A DNA stretch of 64,000 nucleotides from JAQUGA01 sp964521105 (GTDB lineage Bacteria; Bacteroidota; Bacteroidia; Bacteroidales; WCHB1-69). Shown one piece after another: positions 41,662 through 51,159 of the stretch. The notes beneath the pieces were generated by a model. That model worked only from the letters and a program-made list of their open reading frames with translations, was not told where the DNA came from and made no database searches. Position numbers and translations under genes: made by a program. The first letter of the stretch is position 1, and each line of letters opens with the position of its first letter. The stretch lies in contig CAZFPO010000003.1 of the NCBI GenBank assembly GCA_964521105.1, positions 13,541-77,540 of the forward strand, written 5' to 3'.

Positions 41662-42933
41662 ATGAACAAGAAAATTTTTAATCTATTTATTTCGTTTATT
41701 ATACTAAATTTCATCTTAGTTTCATCGGTTTTTTCGCAAACAAAAGAAGAATTACAGCGTCAAAAAAAACTCATTGAAAACGAGATTCGGTACACAAATA
41801 AATTACTCAAGGAGACGAAAAAAAATCAAAAAGCATCTACTAATCAAATTGTTCTTTTAAAAAAGAAAATTGAACAACGTGAAAAACTGATTGAAACCAT
41901 TTCAAAGGAATTGAATTCGTTAGATGAAGAAATAGTTGGAAACACCCAAACCATCGAAAGCCTTAATTCTCAGCTTAAAAAGCTAAAAGAAGAATATGCA
42001 AAGATGATTTATTATGCCTATAAAAACAGGAAAAATTACGATAGATTAATGTTCGTATTATCCTCAGATAACTTTAATCAAGCCTATCGTCGAATACGAT
42101 ATTTTCAGCTTTATTCTTCATATCGAATGCGTCAAGTTTCGTTAATAAATGAAACTCAGGAATCGATAAAAAGCAAAAATAACGAACTTGAACAATTTAA
42201 AAATCAAAAAGTTGGATTATTAACCACCCAACAAACTGAAAAAAGTAAACTTACGAAAGAGCAAGCAAACAAAAATAAAACCTTAACCGAATTAAATAAA
42301 AAAGAAAAAGAGCTCCGTCAAACACTGCAAGAAAAAGAAAAAGCAAGTAGAGATTTGCAAAATGCTATTTCAAATATTATTGCGGAGGAAATTCGCAAAG
42401 CAGAAGCCAAAAGGGTTGCTACCGATAAGAAAAACAATAAACGTCCTCCGACCACGAACAAAACGAACAAAACAAATACGGTCAACAAAATCTCGATGAC
42501 TCCGGAAGAGAAAGATTTAGCAAACAGTTTTTCGGCAAACAAAGGTAAATTACCTTGGCCCCTCGAAAAAGGAGTAATTAGTTCAAACTTTGGGGAGCAT
42601 CCGCATCCTGTTTTAACAGGTGTTGTTATAAAAAATAATGGCATTGACATTTCAACAAGCCGAGGGGCTTCGGTAAGAGCGATATTTAACGGTGTGGTTT
42701 CGGGTGTGGTAACTCTTCCTAATGGAACAAAAGCTATTATAATTCGGCATGGCGACTATTTATCGGTTTATGCCAATTTGGCTACATCAAGTGTTCATAG
42801 CAACGACAGGGTAAAAACAAAGCAAAATATTGGAACTGTTTCGACAGATGAAGACGATGGCAAAACGGAACTTCATTTTGAGTTATGGCAAAATAAAACA
42901 TTGCTTAACCCAAATTCGTGGATTGCAAAATAA
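41662..42933 (+). CDS. envC: EnvC-like murein hydrolase activator (coiled coil plus degenerate LytM/M23)
   Basis: 423 residues from the ATG at 41662; an earlier in-frame ATG lies upstream of the -7 box (41631-41638) and is rejected. Signal peptide (cleavage near 25, VFSQ), long coiled coil about 28-245 in two arms (KEELQRQKKLIENEIRYTNK; KSKLTKEQANKNKTLTELNK), and a C-terminal LytM-like domain about 300-423. Two zinc ligands of active M23 peptidases are missing: the H of HxGID is N (KNNGIDIS), and the first H of HxHFE is E (TELHFEL). This fits EnvC, which activates amidases at the septum without cutting peptidoglycan itself. Convergent with the alkD-like gene (10 bp apart). Confidence 0.88.
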   Translation: MNKKIFNLFISFIILNFILVSSVFSQTKEELQRQKKLIENEIRYTNKLLKETKKNQKASTNQIVLLKKKIEQREKLIETISKELNSLDEEIVGNTQTIESLNSQLKKLKEEYAKMIYYAYKNRKNYDRLMFVLSSDNFNQAYRRIRYFQLYSSYRMRQVSLINETQESIKSKNNELEQFKNQKVGLLTTQQTEKSKLTKEQANKNKTLTELNKKEKELRQTLQEKEKASRDLQNAISNIIAEEIRKAEAKRVATDKKNNKRPPTTNKTNKTNTVNKISMTPEEKDLANSFSANKGKLPWPLEKGVISSNFGEHPHPVLTGVVIKNNGIDISTSRGASVRAIFNGVVSGVVTLPNGTKAIIIRHGDYLSVYANLATSSVHSNDRVKTKQNIGTVSTDEDDGKTELHFELWQNKTLLNPNSWIAK

Positions 42934-42943
42934 TAAGGTTAAA

Positions 42944-43612
42944 TTAGTACGATTTTAAAGTTCTTTCTATATGATACTTCACATTTATTGGAGTACAAGA
43001 ATTTTCTCCATAATCAACTTTTATTTCACCTATTTCATTCATAATTTCTATGACTATTAGTCCAAGCTCACTACTTCTTTTCCCAAAATTGTATAAGGCT
43101 GTAATCATTGCATCTTTTACAAAGTTTTCTTCTTTAACAATTGATTTTAATATGTTTTCAATGGCAAGATAAAAGAAATCGTCATTATGTTTTTTATTTC
43201 TAGCACAATATCCAAGTGTTAAATACCCACATCTTCTAAGGTTTGTATTTGATGAATCAATCCACTTATACGCTAGGTTTTCAACACTTTGAACTTTTGA
43301 CAAAAATCTTTTACAAAGGAAATGCGAAATAATCCAAACGTTATTGCGTGAAGCAATTTGTGTTAGTTCATCTTCCGAAAACATATTTGGTTCGAACAAC
43401 AAACAAGCAAACATACGAGCTTCAAGATAATCTGAGTTCCACAAATCAATAGCTAAAATATTATTTTTAGGAATACTTTTGGCTAGCTTTTCAATTTTCC
43501 CTATGTGTACCCCAAAACAATTCAAGTTATTATCTTTCATTCGTTTATAAATGGTTGCCGATTGTTTAGTACCATTAGCTTGAAGTAAAGACAAAGCAAA
43601 TTCGAGGTTCAT
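42944..43612 (-). CDS. DNA alkylation repair protein, AlkD-like HEAT repeat
   Basis: 222 residues. Helical HEAT-like repeats matching the AlkC/AlkD glycosylase superfamily: LSLLQANGTKQSATIYKRMKD, LAIDLWNSDYLEARMFACLLF, NVWIISHFLCKRF, RRCGYLTLGYCARNK, FVKDAMITALYNFGKRS. The usual AlkD tryptophan/aspartate catalytic set is only partly recognisable, so glycosylase activity is not assured. The frame starts one codon further out at a TTG; the ATG at 43612 is preferred. Last gene of the long minus-strand unit, 15 bp after deoC. Confidence 0.8.
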   Translation of the reverse strand: MNLEFALSLLQANGTKQSATIYKRMKDNNLNCFGVHIGKIEKLAKSIPKNNILAIDLWNSDYLEARMFACLLFEPNMFSEDELTQIASRNNVWIISHFLCKRFLSKVQSVENLAYKWIDSSNTNLRRCGYLTLGYCARNKKHNDDFFYLAIENILKSIVKEENFVKDAMITALYNFGKRSSELGLIVIEIMNEIGEIKVDYGENSCTPINVKYHIERTLKSY

Positions 43613-43627
43613 CAAATGATGATTTTA

Positions 43628-44473
43628 TTATTTGAGCGATTTAATTTTATCCACAATTTTATCAGCTAACCTACTGGCACCAAACCTTAAAAGTTTATTG
43701 TTTAGCCATTCTTTTCCCAAAATTGTTTCTACTAATTTGATATAAATAAGGCTACCTTCGGCATCGGCAATACCACCAGCAGGTTTAATTCCGATTTTAA
43801 CGCCCGTTTTATCGTAATGATTTTTGATGGCTAATAGCATCACATACATTGCTTCGGGGGTTGCATTTACAGCGACTTTACCAGTAGACGTTTTAATAAA
43901 ATCAGCTCCAGCATTTATAGCCATTTCAGAAGCTTTATAGATGTTTTCGGGAGTAATTAATTCGCCTGTTTCAAGAATAACCTTTAAGTGTTTCTTTCCA
44001 CATGCCATTTTAATGGCTTTAATTTCATCAATTACTTTTGTGTAATCACCCACTAAAAAAGAACCTCTCGAAATAACCATATCCACTTCATCGGCACCTT
44101 GTTCCACCGCATATTTTACTTCGGCAACTTTAACATGTATTGGCGATTGTCCTGCTGGAAAAGCTCCCGCTACACATGCAACTTTTAATCCTTTTCCAGC
44201 AAGCGTTTGTTTTGCTGTTTTGATAAAAACAGGATATATGCAAACGGCAGCTGTATTTGGAATATCTTGACTTAAAGACGAAAAACCAGATGCTTTATTA
44301 CACAACTCAATAACTCGTTGATGCGTATCTGAACCCTCAAGTGTTGTTAAGTCGATACAATTAAGTACCAGTTGATATGCTTGTTTTTCGGTTAAATATT
44401 TTAAGGGTTGATTAGAAATTTCAACTATTTTTTTTGAAATTACTACTTGTGTTAAGTCTTTTTCTGTTATCAT
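43628..44473 (-). CDS. deoC: Deoxyribose-phosphate aldolase
   Basis: 281 residues. It splits 2-deoxyribose 5-phosphate to glyceraldehyde 3-phosphate and acetaldehyde in deoxynucleoside salvage. The Schiff-base lysine is in GADFIKTSTGKVA and the proton-relay lysine in VKIGIKPAGGIAD. EVDMVISRGSFLVGDY and LKVILETGEL are also typical. N-terminus slightly longer than E. coli DeoC. Starts 10 bp after porU and precedes the AlkD-like gene by 15 bp. Cytoplasmic, with no functional link to T9SS known. Confidence 0.96.
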   Translation of the reverse strand: MITEKDLTQVVISKKIVEISNQPLKYLTEKQAYQLVLNCIDLTTLEGSDTHQRVIELCNKASGFSSLSQDIPNTAAVCIYPVFIKTAKQTLAGKGLKVACVAGAFPAGQSPIHVKVAEVKYAVEQGADEVDMVISRGSFLVGDYTKVIDEIKAIKMACGKKHLKVILETGELITPENIYKASEMAINAGADFIKTSTGKVAVNATPEAMYVMLLAIKNHYDKTGVKIGIKPAGGIADAEGSLIYIKLVETILGKEWLNNKLLRFGASRLADKIVDKIKSLK

Positions 44474-44483
44474 TTTTTTGTTT

Positions 44484-47400
44484 TTATCTAATTAATACCA
44501 TTTTACCAAACTCTTTTACAAAATATTTTGATGCTCCTGTACTTTTCTTTTCAATTTGTTCGCCTTGAATATTTGTAATTATTCGGTACAAATATACACC
44601 ATTTGCCAATTGGTCGCCAAACTCATCTTTACCATCCCAAGCATAATCGGTAATATTTCGACCAATATGAATATTTCCAAGCTCCGAAAGATCAATTTCG
44701 CGAACTAATTTACCCGAAATCGTCATTATTTGAATCTTAAAATAGGTTGGTGTTTCGGAGCCTGTTAGTGTAAACACAAATTTAGTAGAAGTTGAAAATG
44801 GATTGGGCCAATTCATCACTTCGGTTATGGTTGATTTATTAATTACCTCAAATGAAATTGAATATTTATTACTCCCCGATAAATTTCCGGACTTATCCAT
44901 TCCCTCCACCATCATTTTATAAGTTCCATCAACAGCAAAAGAGGCGTTGTAAATTATATGCGATTTGTTTTTATTATTAGCTGGAATAAACTGCATTATA
45001 GTTTTTACGCCATCATAAAATGGGATTCTTTTATACTCAGTTTCGCCAGGAGCCATTATTTGAACTCTAAATAACGCCGTGTCTTGGATACTATTTAAAA
45101 GTAAATATTGATTTTCATCTTTTAGTGTAATTTGAATTTGTGGTTTAGCCGAAACAATATCATTGTTTAAAATATGAACACCATCAAAGGTTACGTCCAT
45201 AATTGGATTTATTCGGTCGGGATTAACATTAAAATAAAATTCGGCAATATTGTTAAAATGATACATTTCAACCTGGTCGTTATTAGGGTTAAATTCAACT
45301 TGAAGCGTGTTGTAACCAATCATATCAATTGATGAAATTGAAACATTAGCCGTTAAAATATCACTTACGGGGTGAGTTCGAAGTCTTTTAAAAATTGTCC
45401 GAATAGGGATATTGTCTTTAATTACTCTAAACACCACTAATAAGCTATCCATATTTGACGAGCCAATGTTTCGGGTTGAAATTGACAATTTAACCGAATC
45501 GCCTTGATTAATATTTTCGCTCGAAAAGCTAAAAGCAACACTAGGGTCAATGGCGGTTTCGGGAGCTGGATCGAAAACAACGTGCCATCTTACCAACTGT
45601 GTAGGAGTTGTATGCACAATATCTTTAGCAAATAATTTTAATTTTAGATATGGAAATTGATGAACATCAATTCTGTCGGATAAATTATATAAATCTAAGG
45701 TGTCGGTAGTTAAATTTTCGATTAAAACGGTTTCTTCGCCCGAATTATTTATTCCGATTACTCTTAACGAAACTTCATCGGTATTAGGGTTTTCTATACT
45801 TTGAGTTCGCCAATGAAGACTTCCCCAACTTAACGCAGGACCAATAATTTCGGAAGTTATACTCCCCTCATCCCAATTTGTCGAATATTGAGCATTTAAG
45901 TGAATTATTTGTGTTTCGTTTCCAGCAACTGCTTCCACCACCGAAGGATCGCCAATGGGAACGCCTTTTCTTCCAAAAATAATATATGGATTATTCCATT
46001 GTAGTGTTCGAATTTGAGTACTTCCAAACGATTCAAATGCTTGATATAAGGCTTCGGGATAGTCAAACGCATAATGATTGCGATGGCTCATTGCCAAAAC
46101 GTAATAGCCATTTGGAATTGAATTTAAATAATTTAATAAACTATCTTTATTCGCTGGCGTTACGGCTTGAAAATCGGCGGCAGGAACAGGATATGACTTA
46201 CAAATAGCTTGTCCTCGCATGCCAATACTATCCGGATTCAACCAAAAGTCGCCCGAAATAGGATTAATCACCGCTATTTTCATCCCATTACCCGTATTGC
46301 TTAAACACGACCATTGATCCTGCACTAATCCATTAACCCTAAACCATATTTCGGTCCAAGGCATACCGTAACCAAAATAGCCCGTTTGAGCCGTTAAGGC
46401 TTTAATATCTTGAGCAAATTCAAATTTTCGTTGTGGTTTGTTGTATTTAACAAATTGGTAATCATCATTTTTAAACTGAAAAAAATGAGCTTGTCCCCAA
46501 CCACGTTTACCATTTATGTATTGAAACGAGCTTTCTCGCCAGTTATTTGTGCTTGTTTTTTCAACTCGCCAATAATATACGGTCGAATCCGTCAAAATAA
46601 ATGGTAACGCCCACTCCACGATTCCACCCGATGATTGTACCGAAAACTGTTTTTTAAAAGGACTATTAAAAGCATCGGTTGTATCAATTTCAAACGAGTA
46701 ACTTCCAACAGTAGTAAAAACACTACCAGTTGATGCTTTAAGTGTTGTTTGAGCATCGGGAATAACCGCATATTTGTATGGATAAACTGGAATTATATCA
46801 GACGAAGAAACTAAAAACTGAATAACCGCTATATTGTTGTTTTCGTTGTATTCATCAACTTCGTTGTAATCATCTAGCGAAACCCTTAGAGAGTTATTTC
46901 CAATACCATTTAAACGGTCAACGGGAAGTTTAATAATAATTGTATCACTGAACAGAGGTGCTTTAATTCGCAACAAAGTATCTTTCGAAATATTGTTTGG
47001 AAATGTTCGAGTTACCTTAACTAAAATAGAGTCGTTAATGGCTCGAGCAATATTTTTACTTACAATAGTTACTTTAAAGCTATCTACTTCGGTAGTAATA
47101 TTAGTTGGGTTAAAGGAAATATAATTTGGCTCCACAACATAATCGGGTTTTTCAAACGAATTTAAAACAATGGCTGGGTCGCCATGGTAAGTCATATCTA
47201 AACTAGTTTCTTTAATCCAAGTCAGTGGTTCGAGGTTTTTTATTGTTTGCTGGATGATATAACCCAAGGGCTTTCGATAACACAAATTTCCAAAATTTCG
47301 ATAAAACATGTTGGCATAACTATTCATGTAAACATCACTGGCAGAGCTAACCGAAGCTAAGTATGCAATAGTTCCTTTATTTGCAATTAAAACAAATTCT

Positions 47401-49499
47401 TCGCTAGAACTACCCCTATCATAATTAACACCGGAAGTAAAAAGATCGCCAGCAAAGCACGAAAGCCCAATTATTAGAGGATATTTTCCGTAATTTGTGT
47501 ATTCACTTGGATTATCAATACTTATGTCATATCCAATTCCAGACGCATGTCCAAAAAATGTCATGAGAGTAACTCCGTTATTAATAATATTTTTAAGTGA
47601 GTCGGACTGATTTATTTGAATTGGCTCGGTGGTTGTTTTTTCAAACGTTTGAACTATTCCACCAAAAAGGGTATCTTCAATAATTGCTTTGTATTGATTT
47701 AAATATCCTAGTAACATTTGATGAAGTTCGTCTCCACTTCCTGCAAAATGCAAAATATTTTTCATCCATGGCTTAGGTGTTTGAATAGCAATTTCGTGCT
47801 CACGAACTTTGTTAAGGTAAAGCGTAACATGGTCTGGTGTTTTGGCACTTAGTCGACCGGTTGGAACTACTGGATAATATGAATTTGAATCGAAAATACC
47901 CGAAGTGAACATAACATCGGAAGGTGGAACGCCAAAAGTAGGCACCAATGTACGACTATACCAGGTAGCAGTTTTTCGATAAGTAGGCATTGAAGTAGAG
48001 TTTTCGGCTGAACGATAGGATTTTCCTATAATGAACAAATGCTTTGGGATATCGTTAAAGTTTGCAATTGCAAACCGCATAAAATTTCGGATAGAAAGAG
48101 GGTTTTTTCGAATGCCGTACGAAAACTGATCGTATAAATCGTCAATATCTACAACAATTGGAGTATATAGAGTAGGATATCCTGAAGTTCTTCGGTACTC
48201 TTTATATTGCTGTGCTTCGTTCCATAGCGAGCGATGTGTAACAATAATATAATCTGCCGTAGAATATTCAGGAGAAAGATAATTTATAAAAGACCCATCG
48301 CCATTAACAGGCGTTAATCCCGAAATTGATTTCATTTTTAAATCGGAAGTGATGAAAATTTCTTTTTCACTGCCATAATTTTGCATTAATGCCGTTATTT
48401 GAGTGCCATTTTTTACGGAATTTACACGAATTCCATTAGTTAAATCATAAATTCTAACTGAGTCGCCAGCAGCGGTTGCAATTCCGGTAGCTGTAATTTT
48501 CAATGTACTTTTTGGAAGCGCACCAAAGTTTGGTAAACTTAAAAGATAAGTATTTGTATTTTCGAGGGTTAATGAATGAGGATAAATTATTTTAATAAAT
48601 GAAATGGCTTGTCTATCCGATGAACTTCCAACATCATTTACCGAAGAAAAAACAAAAGAAGTATTGGAACTTCCTAAACTTTGAGGCGAAATTGTGCGAT
48701 TAAACCGAAAGTGTTTATAGTCATAAAAAACAGAGTCGATAGAGTTTTCGGGAAAAATTACACGCAAATGATGGGCCGGCTTAGAAACGCTAGCAACACC
48801 AAATTCTACTTTAGCCAATGGACCTGTCAAAAAAGCATTGGTTGTAGGAATAAGTTTAGTTTTTGATTGTCCGTTAGAGTATGCTGCATCCATCCAGCCT
48901 TCCCCATCGTCGTATTCGATACGAGCACCAGCACCTGCTGAATTTAGCATTCCTAAATAGTAGTTTGAATTATAGTTTTGAACCGATGTAAACAAAAAGT
49001 ATGGAACCTCATTATACGATGAAAAATTAGTGTTACTTTCGACAGCCATTCGTTTACCATTCAAATTTATTGACCATGTAATGTAGTACGAAGCAGTGTC
49101 GTTAAATAAGCTATAATACGGATTGGCTTGAAAATTTGGATTGGCATACAATGAGGCATCAAGCCAACCATCGTTTCGTTTGCAATAAACTTCAATAAAG
49201 TCGCCCGGTTCTAAATATCCTTTATCTTCGCCCTTAATATAAATGGCAAGTTCTTGTCCACGTCCGAAAATCTTTATACCTTTTGGATTATTTGTTTGTA
49301 ACGAAATCCCAACTTGATTAAAACCAGCCTCAAGTGTTTCATACGGGATTTTATAAATACCGTCTTCGGTAACTGAAAATCGAATATATTTTTGAGAATA
49401 TTGTATCCATTCATTCCCAAAATTTTGCCCTTGCAATTTTTCAATATTTACATTTAGCAAAATTATTAGTAGGGTAAAAACAGATAAAAGTTTCTTCAT
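44484..49499 (-). CDS. porU: T9SS C-terminal signal peptidase PorU
   Basis: 1671 residues with a signal peptide (cleavage near 24). It carries a gingipain-like C25 peptidase domain about 390-770 with the catalytic dyad H651 (FFGHASGIGYD) and C681 (GLSCFAGDLF). Beta-rich Ig-like domains follow (VSITSK-type strands, about 800-1550), then a C-terminal T9SS-like sorting domain about 1580-1671 (WNGKDEFGDQLANGVYLYRI-type, here WDGKDEFGDQLANGVYLYRI). PorU is the outer-membrane sortase that removes cargo C-terminal signals and links them to A-LPS. It is longer than P. gingivalis PorU (about 1158 residues). porV lies 10 bp upstream, its known partner in the attachment complex. Confidence 0.94.
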   Translation of the reverse strand: MKKLLSVFTLLIILLNVNIEKLQGQNFGNEWIQYSQKYIRFSVTEDGIYKIPYETLEAGFNQVGISLQTNNPKGIKIFGRGQELAIYIKGEDKGYLEPGDFIEVYCKRNDGWLDASLYANPNFQANPYYSLFNDTASYYITWSINLNGKRMAVESNTNFSSYNEVPYFLFTSVQNYNSNYYLGMLNSAGAGARIEYDDGEGWMDAAYSNGQSKTKLIPTTNAFLTGPLAKVEFGVASVSKPAHHLRVIFPENSIDSVFYDYKHFRFNRTISPQSLGSSNTSFVFSSVNDVGSSSDRQAISFIKIIYPHSLTLENTNTYLLSLPNFGALPKSTLKITATGIATAAGDSVRIYDLTNGIRVNSVKNGTQITALMQNYGSEKEIFITSDLKMKSISGLTPVNGDGSFINYLSPEYSTADYIIVTHRSLWNEAQQYKEYRRTSGYPTLYTPIVVDIDDLYDQFSYGIRKNPLSIRNFMRFAIANFNDIPKHLFIIGKSYRSAENSTSMPTYRKTATWYSRTLVPTFGVPPSDVMFTSGIFDSNSYYPVVPTGRLSAKTPDHVTLYLNKVREHEIAIQTPKPWMKNILHFAGSGDELHQMLLGYLNQYKAIIEDTLFGGIVQTFEKTTTEPIQINQSDSLKNIINNGVTLMTFFGHASGIGYDISIDNPSEYTNYGKYPLIIGLSCFAGDLFTSGVNYDRGSSSEEFVLIANKGTIAYLASVSSASDVYMNSYANMFYRNFGNLCYRKPLGYIIQQTIKNLEPLTWIKETSLDMTYHGDPAIVLNSFEKPDYVVEPNYISFNPTNITTEVDSFKVTIVSKNIARAINDSILVKVTRTFPNNISKDTLLRIKAPLFSDTIIIKLPVDRLNGIGNNSLRVSLDDYNEVDEYNENNNIAVIQFLVSSSDIIPVYPYKYAVIPDAQTTLKASTGSVFTTVGSYSFEIDTTDAFNSPFKKQFSVQSSGGIVEWALPFILTDSTVYYWRVEKTSTNNWRESSFQYINGKRGWGQAHFFQFKNDDYQFVKYNKPQRKFEFAQDIKALTAQTGYFGYGMPWTEIWFRVNGLVQDQWSCLSNTGNGMKIAVINPISGDFWLNPDSIGMRGQAICKSYPVPAADFQAVTPANKDSLLNYLNSIPNGYYVLAMSHRNHYAFDYPEALYQAFESFGSTQIRTLQWNNPYIIFGRKGVPIGDPSVVEAVAGNETQIIHLNAQYSTNWDEGSITSEIIGPALSWGSLHWRTQSIENPNTDEVSLRVIGINNSGEETVLIENLTTDTLDLYNLSDRIDVHQFPYLKLKLFAKDIVHTTPTQLVRWHVVFDPAPETAIDPSVAFSFSSENINQGDSVKLSISTRNIGSSNMDSLLVVFRVIKDNIPIRTIFKRLRTHPVSDILTANVSISSIDMIGYNTLQVEFNPNNDQVEMYHFNNIAEFYFNVNPDRINPIMDVTFDGVHILNNDIVSAKPQIQITLKDENQYLLLNSIQDTALFRVQIMAPGETEYKRIPFYDGVKTIMQFIPANNKNKSHIIYNASFAVDGTYKMMVEGMDKSGNLSGSNKYSISFEVINKSTITEVMNWPNPFSTSTKFVFTLTGSETPTYFKIQIMTISGKLVREIDLSELGNIHIGRNITDYAWDGKDEFGDQLANGVYLYRIITNIQGEQIEKKSTGASKYFVKEFGKMVLIR

Positions 49500-49509
49500 A
49501 ATTATTTTT

Positions 49510-50643
49510 TTAGAATGAAGACGGTAATTTGGTATCGTTTGGTTTGTTTAAATTTAATCGTAAGGAAAAAACATTTGAGTAAACAGCAATGGAATTATCG
49601 CCAATATCGCTTAGAGCATAATCGATAGAAAGCACTTTTTTAATAACAACTCCAACTCCAATATTAAACTGATAAGACCAAAATTTATCTTTAACAAAAT
49701 CTGATTCCTGCTGAATATTTCCAATTCCACCACGGATAAAGAATAAATCTTTGTAGCCAATTTCTAATCCCATGTGAGGGTCAATACTAAACGGTTTTGA
49801 TTTAATTAGTACATTTCTTTTTCCATCGGTCGTAACATCAAAGTCGAGGGCTACTAATGCCGAAATGTCCTTCGGTAAATTTACTTTCCGACTAGCTCCA
49901 AAAATAAATTTAGGCAAGGTAAATTCAATTGAATTGGAAGGTATTTCGTTACCTGTTTGAACAAAAACCTCAATCATTCGGTCGGATAAATCATAACTCC
50001 AAGCATTAAAAGTAGAAGTAACATCACGACCCATAACTCCAAAATTCCATTTTTTGTATGAATATTGAGCACCAAAATCGAGTCCAAAACCCCATGATCC
50101 AGCAAAATCGCCAATAACTCGGCGAACAATTTTCACATTTCCGCCAACTTGCAATCCTTCAAATTTAGGAATTTTTCGAGCATAGGAAAATAAAATTCCA
50201 TAATCAGCAGCCGAAAAGGAAGTAATTCTATTATAATCAATATTTCCCTGATTATCAATTAATTCTGTCGTGTTTGGGATATCATCAACCGCAAATCGTA
50301 TGACCGATAATGCACCGGCAGAATTTTCATCGAATTTTATAGCAAACGAACCATAATCGTATTTTGCAATTCCAGCAAAATATTCGGCATGCATCAACGA
50401 TAATTGCCTATCGTTTGTCATTCCAATTAATCCCGAAGGGTTCCAATAACCGGCAGTTCCGTCGTTTACAAACGAAACTTGAGTGTTAGACATAGCTAAG
50501 GCTCTTGCACCAACCCCAATACTTAAAAATTCGTTACTGTATTTTGGTGCTTGTGCATTGGTTTGAGTAGATAAAATCGCAAATATTAGCAAAATGTACC
50601 ACCTAAAATTTCTCATTTTCATCAGTATAGCTTTAATAAACAT
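49510..50643 (-). CDS. porV: T9SS outer membrane protein PorV (LptO)
   Basis: 377 residues. Signal peptide ending near TQTNAQA; mature barrel of the FadL/PorV type: NEFLSIGVGARALAMSNTQVSFVNDGTAGYWNPSGL at its start is the classic PorV signature, with KRNVLIKSKPFSIDPHMGLEIGYKDLFFIRGGIG later. PorV shuttles cargo from the translocon to PorU. Three ATGs (50643, 50622, 50616) could start it; the outer is given here, while the signal peptide fits best from 50616 or 50622. 18 bp after tadA and 10 bp before porU. Confidence 0.94.
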   Translation of the reverse strand: MFIKAILMKMRNFRWYILLIFAILSTQTNAQAPKYSNEFLSIGVGARALAMSNTQVSFVNDGTAGYWNPSGLIGMTNDRQLSLMHAEYFAGIAKYDYGSFAIKFDENSAGALSVIRFAVDDIPNTTELIDNQGNIDYNRITSFSAADYGILFSYARKIPKFEGLQVGGNVKIVRRVIGDFAGSWGFGLDFGAQYSYKKWNFGVMGRDVTSTFNAWSYDLSDRMIEVFVQTGNEIPSNSIEFTLPKFIFGASRKVNLPKDISALVALDFDVTTDGKRNVLIKSKPFSIDPHMGLEIGYKDLFFIRGGIGNIQQESDFVKDKFWSYQFNIGVGVVIKKVLSIDYALSDIGDNSIAVYSNVFSLRLNLNKPNDTKLPSSF

Positions 50644-50661
50644 AATTGAGTAACGTTTTGT

Positions 50662-51159
50662 TCAATTATTTAGTGTTTTGTCGGGATCAATTTTATGAAA
50701 ATTTGTTTTATTAATATTGCGTTTTTTTTGAAAAAAAGTTTTTAAAATTTGACTACACTCCTTTTCAAGTACACCTTCACTCACAATTGTTTTAGGATGA
50801 AGCATTTGTGAATTTACTAATCGATATCCCCTTTTCGTATCAGAAGCTGCAAAAATCAACTCCGAAACTTGAGCCCAATGCATTGCTCCAGCACACATTG
50901 GACAGGGTTCAAGTGTTACATACACTTTACAATCTACTAAATATTTACCTCCCAGAGTATTTGCTGCCGATGTAATTGCTTGCATCTCGGCATGTGCCGT
51001 AACGTCGTTTAAACATTCGGTTAAATTATGCGAACGTGCTATAATTCGATTGTTGTGAACTACCACACAACCAACCGGCACTTCATCTTTTTCAAAAGCT
51101 TTAATTGCTTCTTTATAAGCCTCGTTCATAAAATATTCATCGGAAAAAATGGTCATCAT
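50662..51159 (-). CDS. tadA: tRNA-specific adenosine deaminase
   Basis: 165 residues. It deaminates A34 of tRNA-Arg(ACG) to inosine. Cytidine/deoxycytidylate-deaminase fold: zinc and proton-shuttle motif H56-A-E58 (TAHAEMQ) and PCPMC (C86, C89). Length and EVPVGCVVV...ARSHNL fit TadA over guanine deaminase. The start overlaps the upstream cargo gene's stop (51156-51159, ATGA), implying translational coupling. The C-terminal tail after FFQKKR is not conserved. Confidence 0.93.
   Translation of the reverse strand: MMTIFSDEYFMNEAYKEAIKAFEKDEVPVGCVVVHNNRIIARSHNLTECLNDVTAHAEMQAITSAANTLGGKYLVDCKVYVTLEPCPMCAGAMHWAQVSELIFAASDTKRGYRLVNSQMLHPKTIVSEGVLEKECSQILKTFFQKKRNINKTNFHKIDPDKTLNN

Noticed and set aside
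44484..50643. porU-porV as part of a polysaccharide or defence island
   Set aside because: Flanking genes are housekeeping (tadA, deoC, mutS2), and no capsule, restriction or toxin genes are present.
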